Positions 54,473 through 62,556 are shown, counted from the first letter of the stretch. The stretch is DNA of 64,000 bases from Muricauda sp. SCSIO 65647 (GCF_021534965.1 NZ_CP091037.1:3479501-3543500), one strand, 5' to 3'. Translations and numbers: made by a program. Notes: generated from the sequence alone by a model not told the origin.

Positions 54473-54625
54473 GATTATTCTTTCGAATTTTCAGATAATT
54501 ACGGAATTACGTAAATATTTGCTTGTTAATATTTTTTATATTTAAACTCTCCCTATTTACTGATTACTAGTAGTTTGTTTTAACATAGTAATTTATAGTT
54601 GCTATAAATTGGCTTATTAAAATTT

Positions 54626-55540
54626 ATGAGTAAATATTCAGCGAATGATAATTTAATTATGACTTTAATCGTCAATGGTTATCATTTTAAAGACTTTATT
54701 AGAGTATCCCCAGATCATAGTGTAGTTATTTTTTACAAATATGACCAGTTTGGTGCAGAAATGTGGTATTCAGTTTTGGTTAGTGAAAAGTTACCTTCAA
54801 CTAGCGTAATAGAAACACTCAAAAGAACATCAGACAGGAACAATAGTAAACCCTTTATTATCTGTGATAATGAGTTAAATGTTAATTATGACTCCTACAC
54901 ATTTGATGAATTCTATGAAAAAATCGGAGGAGTTGTAAATACAGGATTAATATTGAACCCAAATTTATCTGAAATAATGACGGATTTAGGTCAAAATAGA
55001 CTGCCAAAGGGATTAGAAGGAAAACCCGATGATCTATTAGAAATCTACTCTAAAGAGTGCTTTCAATTTTTAATTAAAACTCCTGTGAGAAGATACGGAA
55101 AGGATAGATCCTTTGAAAGTCTTCCGGATGGTATTGTTTTGGGTAAAGATTCGACCGCCTTTTTATTTGATTCCAAAGCATATAAAGATGGGTTTGAGTT
55201 TTCAAGTGATGACATCAATAGGTTCGAGAAGTATGTCAATGATTTTAAAGATAGATATGGACGACTATTTGAAATAAAAAGTTTCTTGGTGATTTCTGGA
55301 AAATTTAATGATTCCAGTACATCTATCCAAGGCAGATCACTTGAACTTATGTCTAGAGTACAAGTGCCAATATCATGTATTTCTACTGAGGATTTGGCAA
55401 AAATGGTAAATATTATACATAATAATTCAGGATTTCAACAGTCAATTAATTGGAATAGAATATTTGTGAATCCAATGATAAGATCGACAGATTTAAATAC
55501 CCAGATAAATAAGTTAAAAAAAGATAATATCATTCAATAA
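54626..55540 (+). CDS. PD-(D/E)XK-like nuclease, first gene of the Qat-like operon
   Basis: 304 residues. Residues 1-100 form an uncharacterised domain; residues 155-225 have the restriction-endonuclease-like pattern: a helix (IYSKECFQFLIKTPVRRYG), then LPDG with Asp168, then a hydrophobic strand ending FDSKAY, giving Asp182-x-Lys184, followed by a helix DDINRFEKYVND. Spacing fits PD-(D/E)XK with an Asp in the second position. A nucleic-acid nuclease is likely (inference). Its stop overlaps the next start (TAATG at 55538), so it is translationally coupled to the QatB-like protein. No ATPase (QatA) is present in its place. Confidence 0.72.
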   Translation: MSKYSANDNLIMTLIVNGYHFKDFIRVSPDHSVVIFYKYDQFGAEMWYSVLVSEKLPSTSVIETLKRTSDRNNSKPFIICDNELNVNYDSYTFDEFYEKIGGVVNTGLILNPNLSEIMTDLGQNRLPKGLEGKPDDLLEIYSKECFQFLIKTPVRRYGKDRSFESLPDGIVLGKDSTAFLFDSKAYKDGFEFSSDDINRFEKYVNDFKDRYGRLFEIKSFLVISGKFNDSSTSIQGRSLELMSRVQVPISCISTEDLAKMVNIIHNNSGFQQSINWNRIFVNPMIRSTDLNTQINKLKKDNIIQ

Positions 55541-56103
55541 TGGGAACATCAATAAGCCATCCTTCTCCAAATAACAACAATTGGAAACCAGTGAAGATTG
55601 GATATAAGAATAAAAAAATTCCTCTGGATAGAGTTATTAAAGAAATATGGAGAGCTTCTGAAAACCAAGATAAGCCTTTATCTAAGGAAATTAATTCTGA
55701 AATTATTTTTAAATGCCATCAACTTGTAAGTCAATCTCCAAATGCGAGGGAGGCTCTAAAGAGCTTTAGGCAAGAACTCATATCATCAAAACAAAATTCC
55801 ATTGTCGCTGAGTTTGCAAAAAGGGCTATCCCGGCGGCGTACCTGTCCGACAATGCTCCCAAACAATGGAGAAGTGCATTCTTTTCAGAATTAACAGGAT
55901 ACATTGTTAGTAGAGATGCTTCTGGATATGTAGGTAAGGAGTATCGCAATAAATCGGTAACTGAATTGAACGCCTTTAAGAATGAAATTAGGCTAGAAGC
56001 TTCCCGAATAATTGACAGTATAAGTGTCGAGCCGAAAAACATAAACGATTGGAAATCATTTGTTAGTAGCGCAATTAGTAGTTCTAAATCTTATCGAAAA
56101 TGA
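55540..56103 (+). CDS. QatB-like protein (N-terminal MGTS)
   Basis: 187 residues. After the initiator Met the protein starts Gly-Thr-Ser, followed by a polar Ser/Asn/Pro segment; this N-terminus and its position directly before the QueC-like gene match QatB of the QatABCD anti-phage system as I know it. The rest is helical (IKEIWRASENQDKPLSKEINSEIIF, EFAKRAIPAAYL, LRLEASRIIDSI-like) with no catalytic motif. If the QueC-like enzyme modifies a protein N-terminus, the exposed glycine here would be the acceptor (inference). Overlaps neighbours on both sides: TAATG and ATGA. Confidence 0.7.
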   Translation: MGTSISHPSPNNNNWKPVKIGYKNKKIPLDRVIKEIWRASENQDKPLSKEINSEIIFKCHQLVSQSPNAREALKSFRQELISSKQNSIVAEFAKRAIPAAYLSDNAPKQWRSAFFSELTGYIVSRDASGYVGKEYRNKSVTELNAFKNEIRLEASRIIDSISVEPKNINDWKSFVSSAISSSKSYRK

Positions 56104-57389
56104 AAATAAATGTAATCGATAAGGTCAATTCGAACACCATAGACTTGATTTCCGGTGAAAATTTATTCAACGGAGAGAATGCCTTCAATGATCATTTTGG
56201 AGAGACTACTAGTTTAGAGATAGATTTACTAAATGTTGCCTCCGGGATTTTTGCCGCAGACTTAGGCATAAAAAGAAATGAACTTGAAGATTATATCAGA
56301 ACAATTGAAATAAGCATTGAAGTAGTTAATGTTCATGCTTTCGAAAGAATTAAGGATTTACTGGAAGAGGCATTGTTCGTTTTAAGTAGTGACAATTGGA
56401 CCATTAAGTTTGTTCCCGTTGACGGGAAACCTGAAGAAAGTAAAAGCTGGCCTGATAAGAAAGGAACAGTACTTTTGTTTTCAGGTGGTTTGGATTCATT
56501 GAGCGGAGTTGTACATTATAAAAAACAAAATTCGGATTTAGCCCTTGTAAGTCATATTAATCAAAATAGGGTTGTTAAAGACTCCCAAAGTGGTGTGTTG
56601 GAGTTATTAAACAGATTCTATAAAACAGATTTGGACTATTATCCATATCGTGTTTTTGGTAGGAATAAAGGTGAGTTTCTCTTTCCTACTGACGTTGAAA
56701 GGGAAAATACTCAAAGAACTAGATCTTTTTTGTTTTTGTCCCTGGCAGCATTAACAGCGAGGCGTATTGGTTTCAGAAAAATAATAAGTATTGCAGAAAA
56801 TGGTCAATTCGCAATCCATTTACCATTGAATCCATCTCGTGTTGGACCTTTTTCAACTCACACTGCAAACCCGAAATTTATTGATTTAGCCAAGGAGATT
56901 TTCATGAAATTGTTGTCTCTGGATGGCTTAGAGATTGTGAACCCTTTCTTATATAAAACTAAGGGTGAAGTAGTGGGCATCTTAGATGAAGAAATTGCCA
57001 ATAACGCAAATAAATCGATTAGTTGTTGGAAAGCTTCCAGAGTGTCGGCCAAAAACCATTGTGGCGAATGCATACCTTGCCTATCACGCAGAATTTCTCT
57101 AGAATATAATGGTGTTTACTTGGATGAATATAGTAGGGATTTATTAAAAGAAAATATCTCGAGTTTACCTCCAGATGACAATGGAAAAAGGAACTTAATT
57201 GATTTTCTAGAATTCATTTCAAAATTTAAGGGATATAAGGATTCAGATTTAGAAAACCTGCTAATACATTTTCCGGATCTATATAATGAGTCTATAGATG
57301 AAAAAGAAGCATTAAGAATGTATAGCAGACTATCTAAACAAGCCTATGATGTTTTTGATAAATACCCAGAAGTAAAAAAGGTGATGTAA
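56100..57389 (+). CDS. QueC-like protein (QatC-like)
   Basis: 429 residues, the normal size of QatC. PP-loop ATP pyrophosphatase: LLFSGGLDSLSGV with SGGLDS at residues 128-133. The C-terminal zinc site has Cys309 (ISCWKAS) and Cys321, Cys324, Cys327 (HCGECIPC), as in 7-cyano-7-deazaguanine synthase QueC. An extra N-terminal domain of about 120 residues, absent from QueC, is typical of the defence paralogue. Known: QueC makes a deazaguanine nitrile; defence versions act on a different acceptor. Third gene of the operon; its stop overlaps the next start (TAATG at 57387). Confidence 0.88.
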   Translation: MKINVIDKVNSNTIDLISGENLFNGENAFNDHFGETTSLEIDLLNVASGIFAADLGIKRNELEDYIRTIEISIEVVNVHAFERIKDLLEEALFVLSSDNWTIKFVPVDGKPEESKSWPDKKGTVLLFSGGLDSLSGVVHYKKQNSDLALVSHINQNRVVKDSQSGVLELLNRFYKTDLDYYPYRVFGRNKGEFLFPTDVERENTQRTRSFLFLSLAALTARRIGFRKIISIAENGQFAIHLPLNPSRVGPFSTHTANPKFIDLAKEIFMKLLSLDGLEIVNPFLYKTKGEVVGILDEEIANNANKSISCWKASRVSAKNHCGECIPCLSRRISLEYNGVYLDEYSRDLLKENISSLPPDDNGKRNLIDFLEFISKFKGYKDSDLENLLIHFPDLYNESIDEKEALRMYSRLSKQAYDVFDKYPEVKKVM

Positions 57390-57991
57390 TGAGAATATCG
57401 CACAGTAAGTTAGAGGAAGTAAGGCAAGATCCAAAGAAGTATAAAAAATCATTGGAAGGCGAATCCGGTTTTCAAGGAAGGCCTGGTAGGTATAGATATT
57501 GGCAATTTGCAACCCGAAAATATCATTATGAAGGTATTGAATCGGCCGAAAAGCATCTAGTAAAATTATTTAGGAATTTTGCGGTGAACAGTAAGAGCGA
57601 TAGATTACTTGAAGATCATATTTCTTATTTGCACCAATATGTGAACGATTTTATAGAATTGGGAAATGAAGTTATCAAGGTTGGAGATAAGATAAACCTA
57701 GAGATTAACTATAATAATTTTCTAGGCGGAGAAGTTCAAAGACTGGATTTTTCCATAGACGGAGGTTATGAAGTGTACCTGATGATCAAAGAGGATTACA
57801 TTTGGGAAAGTGAATTAAGATTCCCGTTAATCCAACATTACTATGCAAAAGAATTGGGCTGTGGTTATGAAGATATCAGTGTTGGGGTTTATTGTTTTTC
57901 TAGAGGAGAACACGTTATTGAAAAATATACAGAGGAAGAAATTAAAAAAGCACTTAAAGAAGTCGACTATATCTCAAATATTATAAAGTGA
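57389..57991 (+). CDS. RecB/Cas4-like-fold protein, probably degenerate, fourth gene of the Qat-like operon
   Basis: 200 residues. The start RISHSKLEEVRQDPKKYKKSL has the S-x-S-x-L-x5-C/D-P-x-K/R-Y/F pattern of RecB-family/Cas4 nuclease domains. Later, GGEVQRLDFSIDGGYEVYLMIK (Asp120) and ELRFPLIQHYYAKEL sit where those proteins have the G-x-I-D-x-I-D, D-x-K strand and the L-R-x-P-L helix, but the second acidic residue of the D/E-x-K pair is missing, so it may not cut. It takes the place of QatD, which is a TatD nuclease in the known system. Assignment by pattern only. Confidence 0.6.
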   Translation: MRISHSKLEEVRQDPKKYKKSLEGESGFQGRPGRYRYWQFATRKYHYEGIESAEKHLVKLFRNFAVNSKSDRLLEDHISYLHQYVNDFIELGNEVIKVGDKINLEINYNNFLGGEVQRLDFSIDGGYEVYLMIKEDYIWESELRFPLIQHYYAKELGCGYEDISVGVYCFSRGEHVIEKYTEEEIKKALKEVDYISNIIK

Positions 57992-58207
57992 AGTTTGTGG
58001 ATAAATATAACTGCTCAAAAGGTTGGAAGCGATGGCCAGAAGAAAATGCCTGCCGAAAAGGCAGTACAGACAGGTTTGTGATTGAAACAAAAAGCCATTG
58101 CCCTCGGCTTTGTGTTGGGGTCAATTAAAATAGAGTAGGGGGGCTAGAACCAAAAAAGGCCAACGCATTCTGGCACATATAATTCCAAAGAGATCAGGTT
58201 TTCAATA

Positions 58208-58265
58208 TTGTACGGAAAAAAAACGTACAAATAATTGATTAGTACGGAAATTGTACGTACATTTG
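58208..58265 (+). promoter_or_regulatory. Operator and promoter of the DUF1778/GNAT toxin-antitoxin pair
   Basis: Inverted repeat TTGTACG-N9-CGTACAA at 58208-58230 and a second GTACG-N9-CGTAC at 58242-58260, with a further TTGTACG. Overlapping them: TTG at 58235-58237, a 20-bp spacer and TACATTTG at 58258-58265, an exact TAnnTTTG box. The antitoxin start at 58278 is 12 bp downstream. Autorepression by the antitoxin is the expected control. Confidence 0.85.
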
Positions 58266-58277
58266 AAAAAAATAATC

Positions 58278-58568
58278 ATGGATACCAAAGCGACTAACGA
58301 AGAGAAAGCGCGTTTTGACACTAGACTACCAAAGAAGCAAAAGATCTTTTTTGAAAGAGCAGCTAGTTTAGGAGGCTTTCGCAGTCTAACCGATTTTGTT
58401 ATATCTGCTGCTCAGGAAAAAGCAAAGTCAATTGTCAGCGATTGGGAAAAAGTCATTGAAAGTCAAAAAGATAGTGAGATTTTCTTTGATGCTATCGTAA
58501 ATGCAGATAAGCCTAATGAAAGTTTAATTGAAGCTGCTAAACACTACAACGAAGCAGTTTCTAAATGA
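58278..58568 (+). CDS. DUF1778 (RHH) antitoxin, TacA-like
   Basis: 96 residues from ATG 58278, chosen because of the promoter position 12 bp upstream. N-terminal ribbon-helix-helix: ARFDTRLPKKQKIFFERAASLGGFRSLTDFVISAAQEKA. The C-terminal tail (IVNADKPNESLIEAAKHYNEAV) is the part that blocks the toxin. Binds the operator upstream and neutralises the acetyltransferase encoded next; the two genes overlap by 4 bp. Confidence 0.93.
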   Translation: MDTKATNEEKARFDTRLPKKQKIFFERAASLGGFRSLTDFVISAAQEKAKSIVSDWEKVIESQKDSEIFFDAIVNADKPNESLIEAAKHYNEAVSK

Positions 58569-59062
58569 GTTTTCAAACAGAAACTTTAGATAGTTCCCAT
58601 GTTAAAAACGAGTTTTCTTGTGGAAAAGAAATGCTCGACAATTATATTCAAAAGCAAGCAAGCCAAGATGTTAAAAGAAAATTATCGGCTTGCTTTGTTT
58701 TCGTCGAAGAAGATAAAGTTGTACAAGGATATTTTACCTTGTCAAATAATGGTATTCCTCTTGAGCAGGTCCCGGAAAGCTTTAAGAAAAAACTTCCCAA
58801 GTCATACACTTCAATCCCAACTACTTTATTAGGAAGATTGGCAGTTGATACAAAGTTTAAAGGAAAAGGTCTTGGAAAACTACTTCTAATTGAGGCACTT
58901 AAAAGAAGTTGTTTGATTTCTAAAAAGATTGGTTCATTTGCGGTAATCGTAGATCCAATTGATAAAGACGCAGAAAACTTTTACACAAAATATGGTTTCA
59001 TAAAGCTTCCTGACAGTGGTAAAATGTTTTTACCTATGAAGACTATTCAACAACTATTTTAA
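58565..59062 (+). CDS. GNAT acetyltransferase toxin, TacT-like
   Basis: 165 residues. GNAT fold with acetyl-CoA motif RLAVDTKFKGKGLGKLLLIEAL (residues 96-117) and the catalytic Tyr region YTKYGFIKLPDSGKMFLPM. Toxins of this class acetylate the amino acid on charged tRNA and stop translation. The ATGA overlap with the DUF1778 antitoxin gene confirms the pair. Downstream is the palindromic repeat array. Confidence 0.93.
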   Translation: MSFQTETLDSSHVKNEFSCGKEMLDNYIQKQASQDVKRKLSACFVFVEEDKVVQGYFTLSNNGIPLEQVPESFKKKLPKSYTSIPTTLLGRLAVDTKFKGKGLGKLLLIEALKRSCLISKKIGSFAVIVDPIDKDAENFYTKYGFIKLPDSGKMFLPMKTIQQLF

Positions 59063-59086
59063 TGTTAAAATTCAAAATACTGTGTT

Positions 59087-59541
59087 GCCTTGTAGTGCAA
59101 ATTTCTTTTTACATAATGCAGTTAGTTATAACTGAAGGATGTACATAATTCCAAATTCCCTTGTCATAATCATGAACGTTATACTGCCAAAGGCACTACA
59201 ACTTGATTAGGTCAAATAGCTTTTCCCTGTAGCACATATTTTTTTATATAATTCGTGACGTTATAAAACAGCAAAGCTGTTGGTTATAACTGAACAATGT
59301 CGAATAGCTTTTCCCTGTAGCACAAATTTCTTTTTACATAATTCTTGACGTTATAAAACAGCACAGCTGTTGGTTATAACTGAAAGATGTATATTATTCC
59401 AAATTCCCTTGTCATAATCATGAACGTTATACTGCTTAGGCACTATAACTTGATTAGGTCAAATAGCTTTTCCCCGTATCACAAATTTCTTTTTACATAA
59501 TTCTTGACGTTATAAAACAGCGAGCTGTTGTGATAACTGAA
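59087..59541 (+). repeat. Composite palindromic repeat array (A-B-A-A-B-A)
   Basis: Two units alternate. Unit A (~82 bp, AATAGCTTTTCCCTGTAGCA ... GTTATAAAACAGC) occurs at 59213, 59301 and 59460, and in part at 59087. Unit B (~76 bp, ATTCCAAATTCCCTTGTCAT ... GTTATACTGC) occurs at 59136 and 59385. Unit A ends in a hairpin GTTATAAAACAGC-ACA-GCTGTT-GG-TTATAAC. Each unit is thus bounded by TATAAC and GTTATA, a layout reminiscent of recombination sites. It fills the gap 59063-59604 with no ORF. Confidence 0.75.
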
Positions 59542-59604
59542 TTATGTAAAGCAGCATAGCTGCACAGAAATTTGTTGATTTGTGCAAGTATACACATCTG
59601 CACT

Positions 59605-59759
59605 ATAATGTACCGCGTTATGTAACTTGAGCTTAGGTAAAAGCGAAAGTTTGTACTGCGTTTCCTTAAAAATTTCTTTTCAAAGTCTTCTTAAAAAAGG
59701 TAATGGAACACTTTTTACACGACCCGAGGTAGGAGGGGAGGGTAATGTGTGTGGAATGG
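59605..59759 (+). repeat. Dispersed intergenic repeat, copy 3
   Basis: Begins ATAATGTACCGCGTTATG, followed by TAACTTGAGCTTAGGTAAAA, and ends GGTAATGTGTGTGGAATGG, 17 bp from the end of the lipoprotein gene. Near-identical to copy 2 at its left end, in the same orientation, 5.3 kb away. Confidence 0.7.
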
Positions 59760-59775
59760 AATATTTGACCTCGAC

Positions 59776-61833
59776 TTATTTAATTGTTTTCGGCTTAAAC
59801 CGCGGCCCTTGGGGTAGGCTGGGAATTAATCCACCACCTTGATTTATAGGCATTGAGCAACCACAATCCAATACTGTAGTACCCTCAGGACACATTATTT
59901 GGTTACTACAATTACGAAGACCTCCAAATCCAAAGTATGAGTTCCCATAGTTTGTGCAATTACAAGGATCATCATCCGTATCAGAGCACATCAATATTGG
60001 ACTACAAGAGTTTACATTTTGATCATAGGTTTGCAGACATTCTGCAATGGCATTTAATTGGTCAAGAAATTCATTGTTTATAGGTTCTTCTTCGTTTGGG
60101 TTTATTAATGGAGATAAATCCGTAGAGAATAACTCTTGTTCTGGCTCCAAAATTTGTTCACAGGGAGTAAGAGGACCATCTGGACCAGGATTTATTAGTG
60201 GTGGGTCTAAATCATTTTCTTCTGGATCAATTTTCCCCTCGTTATCCTTGATTGCATTTTCGAATTCTTCCTGATTACTAGGATTTGAACTATTATTTTC
60301 TTCATGTAAATAACTGGTGTTGCTTTCCTCATTTGTCTCGGTATTTACAGTAGTCTTCTTTATCCATGTTTCTCCAGTAACATCGTTTCTTATTGACAAG
60401 GTAATTTCTCGATAGTCCCCATCTTGTTTAAATGATACCGTTTCTACAATACCATTGCCATGAGTGACAACCGTACTCCCTTGCAACAAATTTTCATTTA
60501 TTCTTGCACCTTCTGTTGTCCCATTCCATGTATTAACTTCTCTCGTAATAACATCACTAAAAGAACCAGAAATATTTTTGGTTACGGTAATTGTATTATT
60601 TTCATAATCAACTTCCGTCCAAATCCAAGGATCTCTGGTAGCTATATAGTAATTCGAATCACCTTTACTATTTAGCTGTCCTGTTTCTTGGTTAACATTC
60701 CTATATTTTTGTTTACATATCACATCATTAAAGCAACTTTCTTCCCAATTGTTAGAACCTGAAGAGTTATTACTTACCAGGGATGGGTCAAAATTAAAAA
60801 TATCATCGTTGCTACCAGTATATCTTTGTTCATAGTAATTGTGCAAACAGTTCATATAGTCATTTACGGTTGAAATGTTTTCGCTAACTCCACTATGATC
60901 TATGCCTGAAAGATTAGTATCCTCATTGATACAATTTTTGTTGTTATAGGCTAAAAAACCACTACCTGGTTTAATAGCTTGACAAATAGAGGTGAAAAAG
61001 TTTGAACTATTCCTTTCATTTAATCCACGTGCCATAATACTATTGAACAACTCGCAGGGCTCAACATTTTCATAAGAGTTTTGCATCTTTATTACTTCAA
61101 ATAAGTTAGATCTAATAGGTTTGAAAAGTTTTTGTTTAAAATCACTGCGATACGTAATAAAAGGTAAAATATTTGGAATATCCGTTTCGCCTATTTCTGG
61201 TGAATCTAGTAAACATTCATTACACGAAAATGACATCTCTATTAACTCAAAAAATTCATTAATATTAATATTGCCCTTTTGTGTTATCACCTTGCCTAAA
61301 TTTGAAAATAAAATGGAAGAAAAAGCAATTCCTATATCGTCAGAATAAGTAAGAGAGTTGTTTATGACGCCACCACGATTATAGTCCTTAATAAGTATTA
61401 CTTTCTGTCCCGTAGGTTCTATTTTAATTCTAGAAATTTTTTCAGCCAAATCATTAAATTTTTCTAGGGTTCTATCCGTTTTAAGTCTGACCAAACGTCT
61501 TCCCATATCGATACAAATTGATATCAGTTTTGGGTAATTTTCCTTTGTTAGTCTTGAAAGGAGTTTTTTTGCATATGATTCATAAAGAGTAATTGGGATG
61601 TTATTGGAATATTCTAGATATTCCAGATTTGCTGATTTAATTTCTTTCTGATTTTTAGTCTCATTGGCTAGCAATATTTTATCTATCAGCAAATCGAGAT
61701 TGAACTCCAGGTTTGCCTTCTCTTCCTCAGTAAAATATGAGAAAGGATTGGATACTATCATTGTTCTTGTCTGTTCACAAGAACTAAACACAAATGCAAA
61801 TACTAAAGCACATATGAATACTGTCCTTTTCAT
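59776..61833 (-). CDS. Large Cys-rich lipoprotein of unknown function
   Basis: 685 residues, lipoprotein signal with lipobox FSSC near residue 19. Residues 30-300 are helical; the rest is Asn/Ser/Asp rich with beta segments (NNTITVTKNISGSF, VVTHGNGIVETVSF) and an acidic, Pro-rich linker (NDLDPPLINPGPDGPLTP). The C-terminal 90 residues hold about a dozen Cys (CSPILMCSDTDDDPCNCTN, NCSNQIMCPEGT, LDCGCSM), suggesting a disulfide-bonded surface module. No family recognised and no defence motif seen. Single minus-strand gene between the repeat and the reverse transcriptase region. Confidence 0.7.
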   Translation of the reverse strand: MKRTVFICALVFAFVFSSCEQTRTMIVSNPFSYFTEEEKANLEFNLDLLIDKILLANETKNQKEIKSANLEYLEYSNNIPITLYESYAKKLLSRLTKENYPKLISICIDMGRRLVRLKTDRTLEKFNDLAEKISRIKIEPTGQKVILIKDYNRGGVINNSLTYSDDIGIAFSSILFSNLGKVITQKGNININEFFELIEMSFSCNECLLDSPEIGETDIPNILPFITYRSDFKQKLFKPIRSNLFEVIKMQNSYENVEPCELFNSIMARGLNERNSSNFFTSICQAIKPGSGFLAYNNKNCINEDTNLSGIDHSGVSENISTVNDYMNCLHNYYEQRYTGSNDDIFNFDPSLVSNNSSGSNNWEESCFNDVICKQKYRNVNQETGQLNSKGDSNYYIATRDPWIWTEVDYENNTITVTKNISGSFSDVITREVNTWNGTTEGARINENLLQGSTVVTHGNGIVETVSFKQDGDYREITLSIRNDVTGETWIKKTTVNTETNEESNTSYLHEENNSSNPSNQEEFENAIKDNEGKIDPEENDLDPPLINPGPDGPLTPCEQILEPEQELFSTDLSPLINPNEEEPINNEFLDQLNAIAECLQTYDQNVNSCSPILMCSDTDDDPCNCTNYGNSYFGFGGLRNCSNQIMCPEGTTVLDCGCSMPINQGGGLIPSLPQGPRFKPKTIK

Positions 61834-62219
61834 GATAAATTGAATATTTATTGTTTAATCTCTAAGAATCGCGGGGGAGATACTTAAATATAAGAAATAA
61901 TCAATATGTTTTATTAAAACAATTAAATTATAGAGAGTTACACTTAAGTATTTTCTAAGGATTCAACTTTAACGTGGCATGGAAGACTTATTAAGAAACT
62001 CAAAAGCAGAGAAGGGGTTCGATTCCCTTAGGAAAAACAACTACCTATTTATTAGGAGTCAACATACTTAAGTAACAATGTCTTATCATCACTCTTTTTA
62101 CTCTTCTTACCTGGTGTCAGTATTCTTAAAAAATATGGCAGTAAAAAACTGACAAAGAGTCATTTAAAATTAATCTATCTAAGGAATTTTCCCCTTTTTC
62201 AATTTGGGTATGGTTTATG
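61834..62219. other. Intergenic region between lipoprotein and DRT unit
   Basis: About 390 bp, AT-rich, no supported ORF. Contains a T-arm-like segment GGGGTTCGATTCCCT at 62014-62028 (see findings) and, at the right, TCAATTTG (62199-62206), one mismatch from TAnnTTTG, which could drive the ncRNA and reverse transcriptase. Confidence 0.5.
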
Positions 62220-62239
62220 TTCAATAAAAAGCATTATGG

Positions 62240-62520
62240 CTGGGACAAGACCAGCAGATACGTTTTATGCTAAGTGCACATTTGTGTTCCACGCGCAGAA
62301 TTTCGGCTGACGCGTGAAGTGTGATTCCAATTTCACAAATCTGCAACCATGTTCTTACAAGTTTCATGGCCAGTAGAATAGTGAAGGGAGTTACCTTAAG
62401 TTCAACTTCTGTTATTGCTGTCATATTGCACGGTTCTATCAAAGTTACGAACTTCATTCTATCAAAGAGTGGCGTTGTGTATTGCGAAAGCAAGAAGCAA
62501 CATCAGGATTGTATCTGCCA
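62240..62520 (+). ncRNA. Predicted structured RNA of the DRT system
   Basis: Upstream of the reverse transcriptase. Nested pairing: TTTGTG (62281-62286) with CACAAA (62334-62339) encloses a stem TTCCACGCGCAG / CTGACGCGTGAA (62287-62317). Further on, GTTG (62474) pairs with CAAC (62498) around a perfect TTGC-GAAA-GCAA GNRA hairpin (62482-62493). An 11-nt direct repeat TTCTATCAAAG occurs at 62434 and 62457. DRT systems such as DRT2 carry an ncRNA template here. Ends are estimated; no covariance model was run. Confidence 0.55.
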
Positions 62521-62556
62521 ATTAAGGTAAGCCACGACCAGCCATATTTTTTTACT

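Noticed and set aside
59087-59541. CRISPR array
   Set aside because: Units are 76-82 bp, nearly identical over their full length and composite; there are no short repeats with unique spacers and no cas genes.
62321-62530. 69-codon frame in the structured region before the reverse transcriptase
   Set aside because: It lies across paired RNA stems and has no recognisable protein; I treat the region as RNA, though an open frame could matter if cDNA is made.
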